DNA of 64,000 nt from Erythrobacter sp. YJ-T3-07 (GCF_015999305.1 NZ_JAEAGP010000001.1:1860001-1924000), one strand, 5' to 3'. Counted from the stretch's first letter, positions 34,954 through 43,313 are shown. Notes: generated by a model from the sequence alone, not told the origin. A program made the numbers and translations.

Positions 34954-35796
34954 TCAGTCAGGGATGGTCCAATTCACCGAGCCCTCGAACACGCCAGGCA
35001 CCTCGTTGCCTCCTTCATCGATCGCTGGCCGGAAACGTGCTCGTCGGCTGACGAGTGTGCAGGTGAGCTCATCAAGCTCAGCGTTGCCCGAACTTTCGGC
35101 AATCTCGCAACTGTCGGCACGCCCGGCGGTGTTCACGGCAAGGCGAAAGGCGACACGCCCCTCAACCCTGGCGGCAATCATCGAAGACCTGTAATCCGAG
35201 CCACTGATCCAGAGTCGATTGACAGGGACTGGCTCACGCGGCCCCATGGGCTTAGCGGCCGCGAAGGGGTCGCGAGGCAAGTCAGCATATCGTGCCTCGT
35301 ATGCCTTTTGCTCAGCTATCTCCTGGCGAACCTTGGCGACGCATTGGTTCAAGGTGACGAGAGCATTGGCGGTGCCATCGAGGGAGAGTTTATCGATCCG
35401 GTCTTCGCCAAGGAAGACATGAAGGGTTGAACCTTTGGCAAAGTCCCGTTCGAAGCCATCTCCCATATTCAGCACCAGGCCTCCACCAAGGCTGCGCTTG
35501 AAGCCAATGGCACCGGCTCCCCCGTATTCCTTCCCATTCAGGACAAGAGATGCATCGTAATTCTCTTGATCCTTCACGCTCCAGTTGTCGTTGCCAACCG
35601 AAACGGCCACGGTTCCATCAACGCCTTTGATCAGGCCCAATGTAGACGATCCAGGCCCCTCGTATTCGAGCCACATACTGCAATCGTCGTCATCTTTGAG
35701 GATCACCCAGTCCGAACGCTCGGCGTAAAAGTCGGCAGCAAGAACTGGGGAGGTGAGGAGGCTCGCCGAAGCGATGAGTATGACTGCCGTTCGCAT
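34954..35796 (-). CDS. Secreted protein with TonB C-terminal domain
   Basis: A 280-residue protein with a cleavable signal peptide (LIASASLLTSPVLA). A beta-rich N-terminal domain is followed by a C-terminal TonB-type domain (ARVEGRVAFRLAVNTAGRAD, SGNAELDELTCTLVSRRARF, ending in a beta strand EGSVNW). It lacks the N-terminal membrane anchor and Pro-rich spacer of a true energy-transducing TonB, so it is probably a periplasmic protein using the fold for another purpose. Such a gene on a phage-like element may modify the host envelope. Confidence 0.7.
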   Translation of the reverse strand: MRTAVILIASASLLTSPVLAADFYAERSDWVILKDDDDCSMWLEYEGPGSSTLGLIKGVDGTVAVSVGNDNWSVKDQENYDASLVLNGKEYGGAGAIGFKRSLGGGLVLNMGDGFERDFAKGSTLHVFLGEDRIDKLSLDGTANALVTLNQCVAKVRQEIAEQKAYEARYADLPRDPFAAAKPMGPREPVPVNRLWISGSDYRSSMIAARVEGRVAFRLAVNTAGRADSCEIAESSGNAELDELTCTLVSRRARFRPAIDEGGNEVPGVFEGSVNWTIPD

Positions 35797-35980
35797 TGCA
35801 TCCCCCCGTGGTCTGTTGGGATAATCCCGCTCGATCGGCGCTTGGTCAAGGGCGTGAAAATCGGGTTAGGCGGATACCAGGTCCGCAACACCTATCCTTC
35901 AAACTCCTGACCTGTGGTCTTTTTTAGGATGGGGCTCATGCCATCCCCACCAACGTCACCACGTTCCGGTCAGAATGCAA

Positions 35981-36175
35981 CTAGCCCCACCTCCTCAGAT
36001 ACCGCTCAACCGCCTGTCTAAAAGCGAGCCAGCGTGCCCTTTCGTCAGAATATCGCTCCGGAAACTCCTTCACACGATCATAGGCCTCCATAAGGTTCGT
36101 CATCTCGTCGCTCGCCCGATGCGCAGGCCGGTCAGCATTCCGCTGGTTGACCGAATCAAGACGTTGACGAACCAT
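35981..36175 (-). CDS. Small helical protein, divergent from SRAP
   Basis: A 64-residue basic helical protein (LMEAYDRVKEFPERYSDERA then RWLAFRQAVERYLRRWG). The ATG at 36175 is 11 bases from the LexA box that also precedes SRAP on the other strand, so both could be SOS-controlled. The ribosome site is weak. It is not recognised. Confidence 0.5.
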   Translation of the reverse strand: MVRQRLDSVNQRNADRPAHRASDEMTNLMEAYDRVKEFPERYSDERARWLAFRQAVERYLRRWG

Positions 36176-36185
36176 ACGCGGATTG

Positions 36186-36200
36186 GAACGAAACTGGAAC
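36186..36200 (+). promoter_or_regulatory. LexA (SOS) box upstream of SRAP
   Basis: GAAC at 36186-36189, 7 bases, GAAC at 36197-36200 is an exact alphaproteobacterial LexA operator. It lies 15 bases before the SRAP ATG and 11 bases from the divergent small gene. SRAP genes are known SOS members in many bacteria, which supports function. Confidence 0.75.
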
Positions 36201-36215
36201 AGAGCGCAAGACCCG

Positions 36216-36818
36216 ATGTGCAACCTCTACCGCATGACGAAGGCGCAGGCCGAGATAGCGAGGATGTTCAACGCGAGCAGCACCGCTGGCGCGAACTTCG
36301 CAGATGAGGTCTACCCCGGCTATTCCGGCGCGGTGATCGCCGGTGGCGAGCTGCGGTCCATGGTGTGGGGCTTCCCCCTCACCCAGAAGAGCAAGAAGAC
36401 CGGTGAGCCACTCAAGCCGCGCCCGGTGAACAACGCGCGATCGGACAACCTGGGAAGCTTCATGTGGCGCTACAGCTTCGAGGAGCGGCGGTGCCTGATC
36501 CCGCTGACCGCGTGGGCAGAGGCGGAAGGAAAGCGGGGAGCGATGACGCGCACCTGGCTATCCCTGTCAGGCGACGACGCTTTCGCGGTTGCGGGCATCT
36601 GGCGCACAAGCGACGAATGGGGCGACTGCTATTCGATGGTGATGACCGACGCGGCCGGCGCGGCTGCCGAGGTCCACAATCGCATGCCGGTGATCCTCTC
36701 GCCCGATCAATACGAAGAGTGGCAGGAAGGATCGCCGGAAGAGGCTCTGTCATTGTGCCGACCATGGGATGGCCTGCTGAAGATCGATCGCACCGGAGAG
36801 CATTGGGCGAGGCGCTGA
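36216..36818 (+). CDS. SOS response-associated peptidase (SRAP/YedK/HMCES family)
   Basis: A 200-residue SRAP protein. The family covalently traps abasic sites in single-stranded DNA through the N-terminal Cys. The catalytic set is present: Cys2 directly after Met, Asn73 (VNNARSD), the Glu in TAWAEAEGK (about 102) and His154 in EVHNRMPVIL. The ATG at 36216 is required so that Cys2 is exposed. It may protect replicating phage or host DNA during SOS induction, or have an anti-defence role. It is convergent with the primase gene. Confidence 0.9.
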   Translation: MCNLYRMTKAQAEIARMFNASSTAGANFADEVYPGYSGAVIAGGELRSMVWGFPLTQKSKKTGEPLKPRPVNNARSDNLGSFMWRYSFEERRCLIPLTAWAEAEGKRGAMTRTWLSLSGDDAFAVAGIWRTSDEWGDCYSMVMTDAAGAAAEVHNRMPVILSPDQYEEWQEGSPEEALSLCRPWDGLLKIDRTGEHWARR

Positions 36819-36951
36819 ACTCGCGCGCGCGATACCTGTCCCTCCGGGTTGCGGGGGCTATTTGCATCGCGCGCGTATCGGTGCGGTCCGGTCGGGGTGC
36901 ACGAACAATCGCCTCGAGAGCAATCCGTTCCACACCATACCTGCTGGTAGT

Positions 36952-37037
36952 TGCTGCTTGCGCGCGCGAAGCGATTAAGAAGTTGCCTGCGAAAGAGGGA
37001 CAGAAGAATTTTTTGTATCTCACGCGCGCAAGCAGCA
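36952..37037. repeat. 15-bp inverted repeat between SRAP and primase
   Basis: TGCTGCTTGCGCGCG at 36952-36966 is the exact reverse complement of CGCGCGCAAGCAGCA at 37023-37037, with a 56-base AT-richer spacer that includes TTTTTT. It could be a large terminator between convergent genes or a replication origin element beside the primase. Confidence 0.6.
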
Positions 37038-37049
37038 TCTGACAGCACC

Positions 37050-39341
37050 TTACGAACTTAATGCGGTACGGATCATCTCGCGAGCGACAGCACGGCGAGC
37101 GAGTTCCTCCTTGCCCCGGTCAACAAACCGCTCATGCACAAGGGGATTTACTAGGAAACGAGGCTTATTGCTCTTCCGCGCCGGCTCTGCCCATTCACCC
37201 CAGCCAAAAGCCTCGAGCTTTTCGCATAGAAGCCTGACTTCATCGGCTGTGAAGTGGCGGAAGGATTGTGATGAGCTTTGCACATCGCGAGCCTTCACCT
37301 CCTGAACCCCAGACCCTACTATCCATGACGCAAGGTCGACCAGCTGCTCATGGCCCGCCGACATGCCCAACATCCCGGCGTAGAATGCGATCGCGCTCGG
37401 ACGGAGGAATTGTTCCATAAAGGATGCGACTCGCTCCGCAGTGTTGCCGGAGATTTCCAGAGGTGGCTGTATCTGGTCGGAGTGATCGACGCAGTGCCAG
37501 AGAACGCAGAGCCGGGCGAACAGGCCATCGTATTTACCGAAATGGGCGGCAAGCTTCGGGGAGATGGCCTCAAGTGCGGACACGAGATCAAGATGCTCTT
37601 GTTCGAGCCGCTCGCGTATGGCTCGAGCATTGTCGTCCAAGCGAAGGGAGGAAGTGAAATTTCCGTGCCCGATGGCGCCACTTCGCTCGGATGGGCGCAT
37701 AACTTCTAGGCGCTCAATCAGCCTTTCGTAGTCAGCGAGGGTGTTGTCGGTCGGAACGTCGCGACCAACTTTCCCTGGGCGCAAAATGACGGGCAATAGT
37801 CGCTGCACTAAGCCGTCATCGTGGGTATCGTTGGCAATAGAACGGATCGGCTCCGGTTGGATGCCGCCAAGTAAGCTGATCGAACAATTTGGGATGTAGG
37901 AGGCACCACGTGCGATACGGTTCAGGCTGTAGCTCCCGCCATTGAAGGCTTGAAGCCAGAACCCACGATCGGCTTGAGAGCCCTTTCCGGGCGCGTATTT
38001 ATCCATCGCCCCGAACCAACCGGACAATTCATCCTGTGCAGACAGAACACCCCGCGGCGAGTCTCGCAGCACTTCCTGCGCCGCCTCGATCGTTGCGTCC
38101 GCAATGACGCGACGTTCCTGCCTGGGCGGCTCGGCTGCCTTCCTCTCTTTGGTGCTCAGAGCGTCGTATTCTTGGCGCTTGCCCACATAGACGCGCATGA
38201 GGTTCGCATCGATCCGCTTCAAAGGACGCAGAGCTGCACTCATAATCGGCGTCTTCTTCATCGAAGGTGAGCCGACCAAGCCAACCCAAAGTCGAGCGCT
38301 CTCTTTCCACGTGGGGTCATGGCGCTTCACCTGCAGCTTGATCTCGTCTGTGATCGCGGCCGCACAGACGCACAGGGTGGCCATCGCCAAGCCGGCAGGA
38401 TCGACGCCCATGATTTCAGCGTGCCCGCGGGCGAATCGTTCAACGGCTTCTGGAAGCAATCCTTCAGGCAACTCCGGCGCCGCGTAATGGCGCCAGAGAT
38501 CCACCGGCTCTGGGTGGCACGAGGGCTGGGCAAGTTTGTCTGCGATCAAGGCGTGGAGTTCCTTCGAACCGCTCTCCCAATCCAGAATATCGCCCCCATC
38601 TGGCAGCCCGGGAAGGCGAAGCAAGGTTGGCGATCCTTCCGCCCGCTCGACCGCCTCGACCGTCGACTGCGCCTGCTTCTCGCCGGCCTCATCGTTGTCG
38701 GGCAGGATGAAAACCGTCCGCCCCTTTACATAGCCGGAGAATTCGAACCCCTTCCAATCCTTGTGGCTGGTGGCGAGGAAGCCCCATCCAGCAAGCCGAT
38801 CGGCCTTCGCCTCGCCCTCGACCATGAGGATAGGCAGGTCTCGCGGAGCAGCAAGCAGGTCGGGCAGGCGATAGGGGACACGGTCGTCGCCAGCGCCGCG
38901 AACCCATCCACCCTTTCCGTTCGGGCGATCGTATCGGAACGACTTCGACCGTCCGTCCGGTCCTGGTTCGATGCGATGTTTCCGATACAGCAGAGCACCG
39001 TCGGCCGCCAGAAACTCGAAAGTCGCGACGATCTTCTGCCCGGGGCCAAGCCCAACGGCGTGATCGGGTGGAGGTGTTGTATCCCGCTGAGGAGGTGACC
39101 AGGGGATTCGGTCCCCGGGGGCCTGCAGCGGGGGCAGGAAGTTGTCTGCGCGCAGCCTGTCCTTCTCCGCGAGCGGGTCTCCGCCGTTGAAGCAATGAAC
39201 AAGGCACCCGTCCGGCGCATCGTCCGCAGCCCGAACAGCAACACCCCTATCGCGGGCACTATGCCCGATGGCAGGGATGAGCGCCTGGCCACCCGAAACT
39301 TCGCCGCCGTAGTGCCGCGCGATGGCGTGGATATCGATCAT
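37050..39341 (-). CDS. DUF3987/TOPRIM primase-helicase of the element
   Basis: A replication protein of 763 residues. The N-terminus has a primase-like region, and a TOPRIM domain is visible as ILMVEGEAKADRL and TVFILPDNDEAGEK. The C-terminal two thirds match DUF3987 helicase-like domains (SARLWVGLVGSPSMKKTPIM, where a Walker-type GSPSMKKT stands for the P-loop; LSAQDELSGWFGAMDKY, SISLLGGIQPEPI). Such proteins start replication of satellites and prophages. The start at 39341 overlaps the stop of the 77-residue gene. The three overlapping upstream genes form one operon with it. Confidence 0.8.
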   Translation of the reverse strand: MIDIHAIARHYGGEVSGGQALIPAIGHSARDRGVAVRAADDAPDGCLVHCFNGGDPLAEKDRLRADNFLPPLQAPGDRIPWSPPQRDTTPPPDHAVGLGPGQKIVATFEFLAADGALLYRKHRIEPGPDGRSKSFRYDRPNGKGGWVRGAGDDRVPYRLPDLLAAPRDLPILMVEGEAKADRLAGWGFLATSHKDWKGFEFSGYVKGRTVFILPDNDEAGEKQAQSTVEAVERAEGSPTLLRLPGLPDGGDILDWESGSKELHALIADKLAQPSCHPEPVDLWRHYAAPELPEGLLPEAVERFARGHAEIMGVDPAGLAMATLCVCAAAITDEIKLQVKRHDPTWKESARLWVGLVGSPSMKKTPIMSAALRPLKRIDANLMRVYVGKRQEYDALSTKERKAAEPPRQERRVIADATIEAAQEVLRDSPRGVLSAQDELSGWFGAMDKYAPGKGSQADRGFWLQAFNGGSYSLNRIARGASYIPNCSISLLGGIQPEPIRSIANDTHDDGLVQRLLPVILRPGKVGRDVPTDNTLADYERLIERLEVMRPSERSGAIGHGNFTSSLRLDDNARAIRERLEQEHLDLVSALEAISPKLAAHFGKYDGLFARLCVLWHCVDHSDQIQPPLEISGNTAERVASFMEQFLRPSAIAFYAGMLGMSAGHEQLVDLASWIVGSGVQEVKARDVQSSSQSFRHFTADEVRLLCEKLEAFGWGEWAEPARKSNKPRFLVNPLVHERFVDRGKEELARRAVAREMIRTALSS

Positions 39342-39571
39342 GCCGCCGCCTCGCTTTCGAGGTCGTCGACAATCACGATGGGCAGGCCATTCCGGCCGGG
39401 CCATTGCTTCAAGAGCTCGAGCAGCCCATCGAGCGGTAGCACCGGCTTGAAGTCGATCGAGTCAGTCCATTCGTCTCCGGCATATGCCGCAACCCAATGG
39501 GTTCGATCGCGGTTGAAAGGCTCTACGCGGATGGCGCGCGAAGGCGCCTTGGGGAAGCGGATGAGTGTCAC
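39338..39571 (-). CDS. Small protein upstream of the primase
   Basis: A 77-residue protein (TLIRFPKAPSRAIRVEPFNR, LDGLLELLKQWPGRN, ending IVIVDDLESEAAA). Both ends overlap neighbours by four bases (ATGA), a strong sign that it is translated as part of the primase operon. No family is recognised. Confidence 0.65.
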   Translation of the reverse strand: MTLIRFPKAPSRAIRVEPFNRDRTHWVAAYAGDEWTDSIDFKPVLPLDGLLELLKQWPGRNGLPIVIVDDLESEAAA

Positions 39572-39849
39572 GTGTCACCGTCCAGCGCGACGAATGCGCC
39601 GCACCATCCCGATGCGCTAACCCACGGCCATGCACCTTCAGAGAGACCATCTTGAACAAGGCTGGGGGGAAGGGCACGACACTCGCCAAAACCGCCATCG
39701 CCAGGCTCGAAGTTACAGCATCGGCCGCAACTGCGGCTTGCCGCCGCGCCGTTTTGCGGGTATGCTTCGGTTCGAATTTCGCCCCTGACAAGACGATTTT
39801 CAGAGCCGCCCTTGCAGGGGCGGCTTTTTCGTTCAGGCGGTCCGATCAT
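39568..39849 (-). CDS. Small Cys-rich phage protein
   Basis: A 93-residue protein whose second half has the recurring phage pattern C-x2-C-x-F ... G-x-CR-x2-PP ... WP ... WCG-x-F (SCGRCCNFEPGDGGFGECRA, then WPWVSASGWCGAFVAL), likely a small zinc-binding fold. The ATG at 39849 overlaps the HTH gene's stop and has GAGGA before it. A rightward terminator hairpin lies across codons 8-16, an unusual feature. Confidence 0.65.
   Translation of the reverse strand: MIGPPERKSRPCKGGSENRLVRGEIRTEAYPQNGAAASRSCGRCCNFEPGDGGFGECRALPPSLVQDGLSEGAWPWVSASGWCGAFVALDGDT
39804..39829 (+). terminator. Rightward intrinsic terminator inside the Cys-rich gene
   Basis: AGCCGCCC at 39804-39811 pairs perfectly with GGGCGGCT at 39818-39825, followed by TTTT. 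It is oriented against the primase operon. No + strand protein gene precedes it, so it could end an antisense or small RNA. Confidence 0.6.
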
Positions 39850-40028
39850 GCTTCCTCGCGATCGGGTTCAACGCCCAGATATTCATGCAGCGAGCGCGCA
39901 TCGATAAGCCGTCGCCGACCGACGAGCTTCGAGCGGATTTTGTTGGCCATCAACGCTCGATGGATAGTGATTTGATGAAGGCCAGTCAGCTCGCTGGCTT
40001 CTTTCACGCTGTAGGTCAGCTTATTCAA
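39846..40028 (-). CDS. Excisionase/AlpA-like helix-turn-helix protein
   Basis: A 60-residue DNA-binding protein. KEASELTGLHQITIHRALMA and KLVGRRRLIDARSLHEYLG give the winged-HTH pattern of the excisionase/MerR-like family (helix-turn-helix type 17). It begins the primase operon. It may be the element's excisionase or a transcription factor for the operon; the sequence alone cannot separate these. Confidence 0.75.
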   Translation of the reverse strand: MNKLTYSVKEASELTGLHQITIHRALMANKIRSKLVGRRRLIDARSLHEYLGVEPDREEA

Positions 40029-40084
40029 TGATGCCTCCTGTCAGTAACCCACAGGAGTTGTCATCGGTTAGTGGGGAAGCGTTT

Positions 40085-40702
40085 TCAGCCTTCCTGTAAA
40101 AAGTCGCGGAGGCTCTTCATGTCGGTGAGACCCTTTCCAACCACAAAGCAGCAGAATACCGCGCGAGTTAGGAAATCTTTCTCACTCGCGTCGGCCAGAT
40201 CGAAATATTCGCTCAGTTCTCTGGGTTCCTTGCCCGCCCAAGTTAACATCATTCGGTGGAAAGCGATGGCGTCTTGCAAGAGCTTCCGTTGACGCTGATC
40301 AATGCCCATCCTTCCTGACTTAAGGTATGCAGGTTGCGACAGCTCGCTTGCGAGAAAATCATCCGCCAAGGCGAGCCAAGCTCGCCGCTGATCGATAAGG
40401 CCGCCGGCGGATTTCGGGCCAACGCCGCCAGCGAATAACAGCCTCGGATGATTGGCGTTGGTGCCCGCAAGCGCCTCGGCGATGCGCTCCCGCACTTCGG
40501 TGCTGATCTCGACGCCGCTTACCAAGAGCTCAATGAGGCTGACCTGAGGTTGCGCCTGATAGCCGTCTAACGCGAGAACCGCTCGGGTGTTCAATGTCGA
40601 GGCAAGCTCGCTATCGGTATTTTCGGTCACAAACGTTTTCCGAAGTCCTTCGATCGCCTCGACAGCTCGCCTCCGTTCCGTAGTTTGCTCCCAATCGCTC
40701 AC
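40085..40702 (-). CDS. Unknown protein of the early cassette (205 residues)
   Basis: Starts at GTG 40702, overlapping the previous stop. It is largely helical and lacks transmembrane segments (TTERRRAVEAIEGLRKTFV, STEVRERIAEALAGTNANHP, ending MKSLRDFLQEG). A Gly-rich segment LLFAGGVGPKSAGG may be a loop. It is unrecognised, and is the last of four coupled genes between the integrase and the HTH gene. Confidence 0.65.
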   Translation of the reverse strand: MSDWEQTTERRRAVEAIEGLRKTFVTENTDSELASTLNTRAVLALDGYQAQPQVSLIELLVSGVEISTEVRERIAEALAGTNANHPRLLFAGGVGPKSAGGLIDQRRAWLALADDFLASELSQPAYLKSGRMGIDQRQRKLLQDAIAFHRMMLTWAGKEPRELSEYFDLADASEKDFLTRAVFCCFVVGKGLTDMKSLRDFLQEG

Positions 40703-41133
40703 GGCCGGTAAATCCCGACGACCTCGCCCACGACGTTGTGGCCGACCGCCCAAGCCTTAATCGGTCCATCGGCAAAGCCGCTTTCGTGGATGAACCACCA
40801 AGCATCCCCGGTCGCTTCACGGCGCACAGCCCGGATCACTCGGCGGGAGGTCTTGAGTAGAGTGCGCGGGCCACCGTCCATGTCGTATCGCTGCACATGC
40901 TCGTCATACGTCTGCCATACCATGCCACCTGGCGGATGCTGTGTCTCGACGACGTAAAAACCGCCTTCGACCATCTCCAGCCATTTCGGGTGCGATACTG
41001 CCACCATTCCGCACAGCGGAACGACATCGTGGCCAGAGGGCACACGGTCGAAAATTCGGAGTGCATGCGTGCCGGATGAGAACTCGCCGTTCGGCATTGC
41101 AAGCTTGGAGGTCGCGACTGCGAGCGCGCTCAT
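40699..41133 (-). CDS. Unknown protein of the early cassette (144 residues)
   Basis: A beta-rich protein (PLCGMVAVSHPKWLEMVEGG, FYVVETQHPPGGMVWQ) ending in VGEVVGIYRP. That end recalls S24/LexA-like peptidase C-termini, but the Ser-Lys dyad and an N-terminal HTH are not seen, so I do not call it a repressor. Four-base overlaps join it to both neighbours. Confidence 0.6.
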   Translation of the reverse strand: MSALAVATSKLAMPNGEFSSGTHALRIFDRVPSGHDVVPLCGMVAVSHPKWLEMVEGGFYVVETQHPPGGMVWQTYDEHVQRYDMDGGPRTLLKTSRRVIRAVRREATGDAWWFIHESGFADGPIKAWAVGHNVVGEVVGIYRP

Positions 41134-41546
41134 TGCTGCCGCTCCATCTCTGCTCGAAGGGCAGTGCTTTGCCCGATGGTCATATCGGTCAGCCGCGCGA
41201 AGGAATAGGCCTCCAAGCCACCGACGGTCTCCTGCATTTCCGCCAGCCTATCGATGATCCTGCGGCGATCCTCTTTTGGGAACTCTTGCAGGATCATCAG
41301 CGAGAGCAGCATCTCTGACGAGCGGCCATGCTTCCGCATAGCGCGGGCATACGGCTCCTCGGCCCGCAAGTGCGGGTGTCGATATGGAAACGACTGGCCT
41401 TGCGATTCGCGCAAGTCGCGCTTGGCGCGACGCGCTTGCTGATTGTGCCGCTGCTGGACCTTCCGCGGTGCCGCAGTTGGCAGGATCTCGACATTGGAAG
41501 GCCGGCGTGCTCGCAACTCGCGTAGGGTGGGCGTTCGGATGCTCAT
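41130..41546 (-). CDS. Unknown protein of the early cassette (138 residues)
   Basis: A strongly basic N-terminal half (QRHNQQARRAKRDLRESQGQ) that could bind nucleic acid, and a helical C-terminal half (MLLSLMILQEFPKEDRRRII, DRLAEMQETVGGLEAY). It overlaps both neighbours by four bases. It is not recognised. Confidence 0.6.
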   Translation of the reverse strand: MSIRTPTLRELRARRPSNVEILPTAAPRKVQQRHNQQARRAKRDLRESQGQSFPYRHPHLRAEEPYARAMRKHGRSSEMLLSLMILQEFPKEDRRRIIDRLAEMQETVGGLEAYSFARLTDMTIGQSTALRAEMERQQ

Positions 41547-41896
41547 TTCACCCCTCCCACTTGGCCATAGTAGCTTTCCAGAGCATGCGCCCGCATGTGG
41601 CTCTGCAGGGCTCGTCGCGCGTGCGGCACGGAATCGAGCATCGCAATCATCGCCCGCATTCTGCCGCCATGATGCGCGGAGTTATAGGCCCTTGTGTTCT
41701 CTCTCATTCCTTTCGGCAGGTCGGCGCTTGGTTTGGCATAGCCAGGTCCAGTAGGCTCGGGGTTCCAGCCGATTGAGCCGGTTCCGTCCCGCTGCGCGAA
41801 CACTGATCCGCCATACCGGGTCCACTCTTCCAGCCATGCGGCGACAAACAGGTCTAGCCCTGGCGCGATCGCATCGGGTATCGGGTTCGCAGTCAT
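41543..41896 (-). CDS. Unknown protein of the early cassette (117 residues)
   Basis: First gene of the coupled cassette after the integrase. ATG at 41896 follows AGGAG by 9 bases. The N-terminal helix contains LDLFVAAWLEEWTRYGGS, and the C-terminal half is His/Arg-rich (SAHHGGRMRAMIAMLDSVPH). It is not recognised; small early genes at this position in phages are often regulators or anti-defence factors. Confidence 0.6.
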   Translation of the reverse strand: MTANPIPDAIAPGLDLFVAAWLEEWTRYGGSVFAQRDGTGSIGWNPEPTGPGYAKPSADLPKGMRENTRAYNSAHHGGRMRAMIAMLDSVPHARRALQSHMRAHALESYYGQVGGVK

Positions 41897-41974
41897 CTTT
41901 CGGCACTCCTTTTGCCGTTGGTGGTAGGCCGGGCCGAGGGCTCCACCCCTCGAGCTCGGCCGCTCTAAGCCGGG

Positions 41975-43243
41975 TCACTCCGGCGAAGCTTGTTGCACTC
42001 CTGCAGCTGCCCGCATCCGCGCGCGATAGGCAGCATCGAGACCATGCCGGACCTTCGTCCGGCCTTCGAGAAAATCATCCCATTGCTGCATGAGGTCGAG
42101 GCGCTGATCGAGAAAAAGGGTTCGCTGATAGGCGGCCTTCACCTCGTTTTCGAGCGCATGGGCCATCGCAGCGTCGATCACTGCGGCCTCGAAATTGGTG
42201 TGCTCTGCCGCCCAATCCTCGAAGGTCGATCGCCACCCGTGAAGGGTTGCGCCATCGATAAACTCGTCTTGCACCTTCTTGAGACTGGTATCGCTGATCG
42301 CGCTCTTGGCCGGTTTCATGGGGCTGGGAAAAACGAAATCGGCGTCTTCTTCGTCGGGCAGCGGAATAGCCTTGACGATTTTCAGGATATCGATCGCACC
42401 TTCGGGAAGCGGAACGACGTGAGGTTCGTCTGTTTTCATTCGTTGCGCAGGGATCGACCAAAGCCCGTTTTCCAAGTCCATTTCGTCCCAGCGCGCCGCC
42501 CGCCCGATGCCAGGGCGTAAGGCCGTCAGAATCTGGAAGCGCAGAGCCTCGGCCGCTCGCGTCCCCTTTTTCTTGAGCTCGCCATAGACGCGAGGAGCCT
42601 CCTCGATCGGCACGGCCGGGAAGTGCCTCACCTTCTTCTTCTGTCGCCCCAGGGCAGAGCGGATCACGTCCCGCGGCAGTTCGGCATCGCGCAGGCCTTC
42701 GCCAACCGCCCAGCGCGCAACGTCGCAAATGCGCTGCAGCGTCCGCCGGGCTGTCTCTTTCTTCTCGAGCCAGATCGGCTGGAGAGCAGCCTTCACGTCA
42801 GAGTGATGAACGTCGGCGATCGAGATCTCGCCGAGGGTAGGGTAGGCATAAGCACGGAGCGTGTTGATCCATTGATCGACGTGCTTGCCGTTCTTGAACG
42901 CCCCTTTTCGCTCTTCCCAGCATTGCTCCGCGGCCATCCTGAAAGTGAAGGCACGGCGGCGTGCCTTCCGCTTCTCCTCGATCGGATCGAGCCCGTCCCG
43001 AACCATACGGCGATATTGCGCTGCACGTTCGCGAGCCTCGGCAAGGGTGACTTCTGGATAGGCACCCAACCCCAGGTCGCGTCGCCTCCCGCTCGGCACC
43101 CTGATGCGACAGGTCCACGATTTCGCTCGACCCGACGGCGCCACATTGAGAATCAGTCCGTCGCCGATCGAATGGCGCCCAGTCTCTTTCGCTAGAGCTT
43201 CGAGCTCTCTTACGGTAATAGGACGAGGGCGGAGATAGGGCAT
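41975..43243 (-). CDS. P4-type tyrosine integrase
   Basis: A 422-residue site-specific recombinase of the P4/DUF4102 group. The N-terminal arm-binding domain (LGLGAYPEVTLAEARERAAQ) and core-binding region are normal for the family. Catalytic residues are visible as Arg in ILTALRPGIG, the HGWRSTFEDWAAE His-x-x-Arg, the later His in MAHALEN, and the nucleophile Tyr in VKAAYQRTLF. It lies next to attR in tRNA-Ser, which it presumably recognised. It is probably active because all catalytic positions are kept. Confidence 0.92.
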   Translation of the reverse strand: MPYLRPRPITVRELEALAKETGRHSIGDGLILNVAPSGRAKSWTCRIRVPSGRRRDLGLGAYPEVTLAEARERAAQYRRMVRDGLDPIEEKRKARRRAFTFRMAAEQCWEERKGAFKNGKHVDQWINTLRAYAYPTLGEISIADVHHSDVKAALQPIWLEKKETARRTLQRICDVARWAVGEGLRDAELPRDVIRSALGRQKKKVRHFPAVPIEEAPRVYGELKKKGTRAAEALRFQILTALRPGIGRAARWDEMDLENGLWSIPAQRMKTDEPHVVPLPEGAIDILKIVKAIPLPDEEDADFVFPSPMKPAKSAISDTSLKKVQDEFIDGATLHGWRSTFEDWAAEHTNFEAAVIDAAMAHALENEVKAAYQRTLFLDQRLDLMQQWDDFLEGRTKVRHGLDAAYRARMRAAAGVQQASPE

Positions 43244-43313
43244 GCGCTTCCTAGAGGATCGATTTCATCCCCACCACTTTCCGCCGATTTGAGGCGCTAT
43301 GTCAAGCGCCTTT

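Noticed and set aside
39755..39795. A tRNA-like T-arm (GGTTCGAATTTCGCCCC) in the element
   Set aside because: The flanking bases cannot pair as a T-stem, and there is no acceptor or anticodon arm; it is coding sequence of the Cys-rich gene.
40699..41133. A CI/LexA-type repressor for the element
   Set aside because: The end resembles S24 peptidases, but no Ser-Lys dyad, cleavage site or DNA-binding domain is visible.
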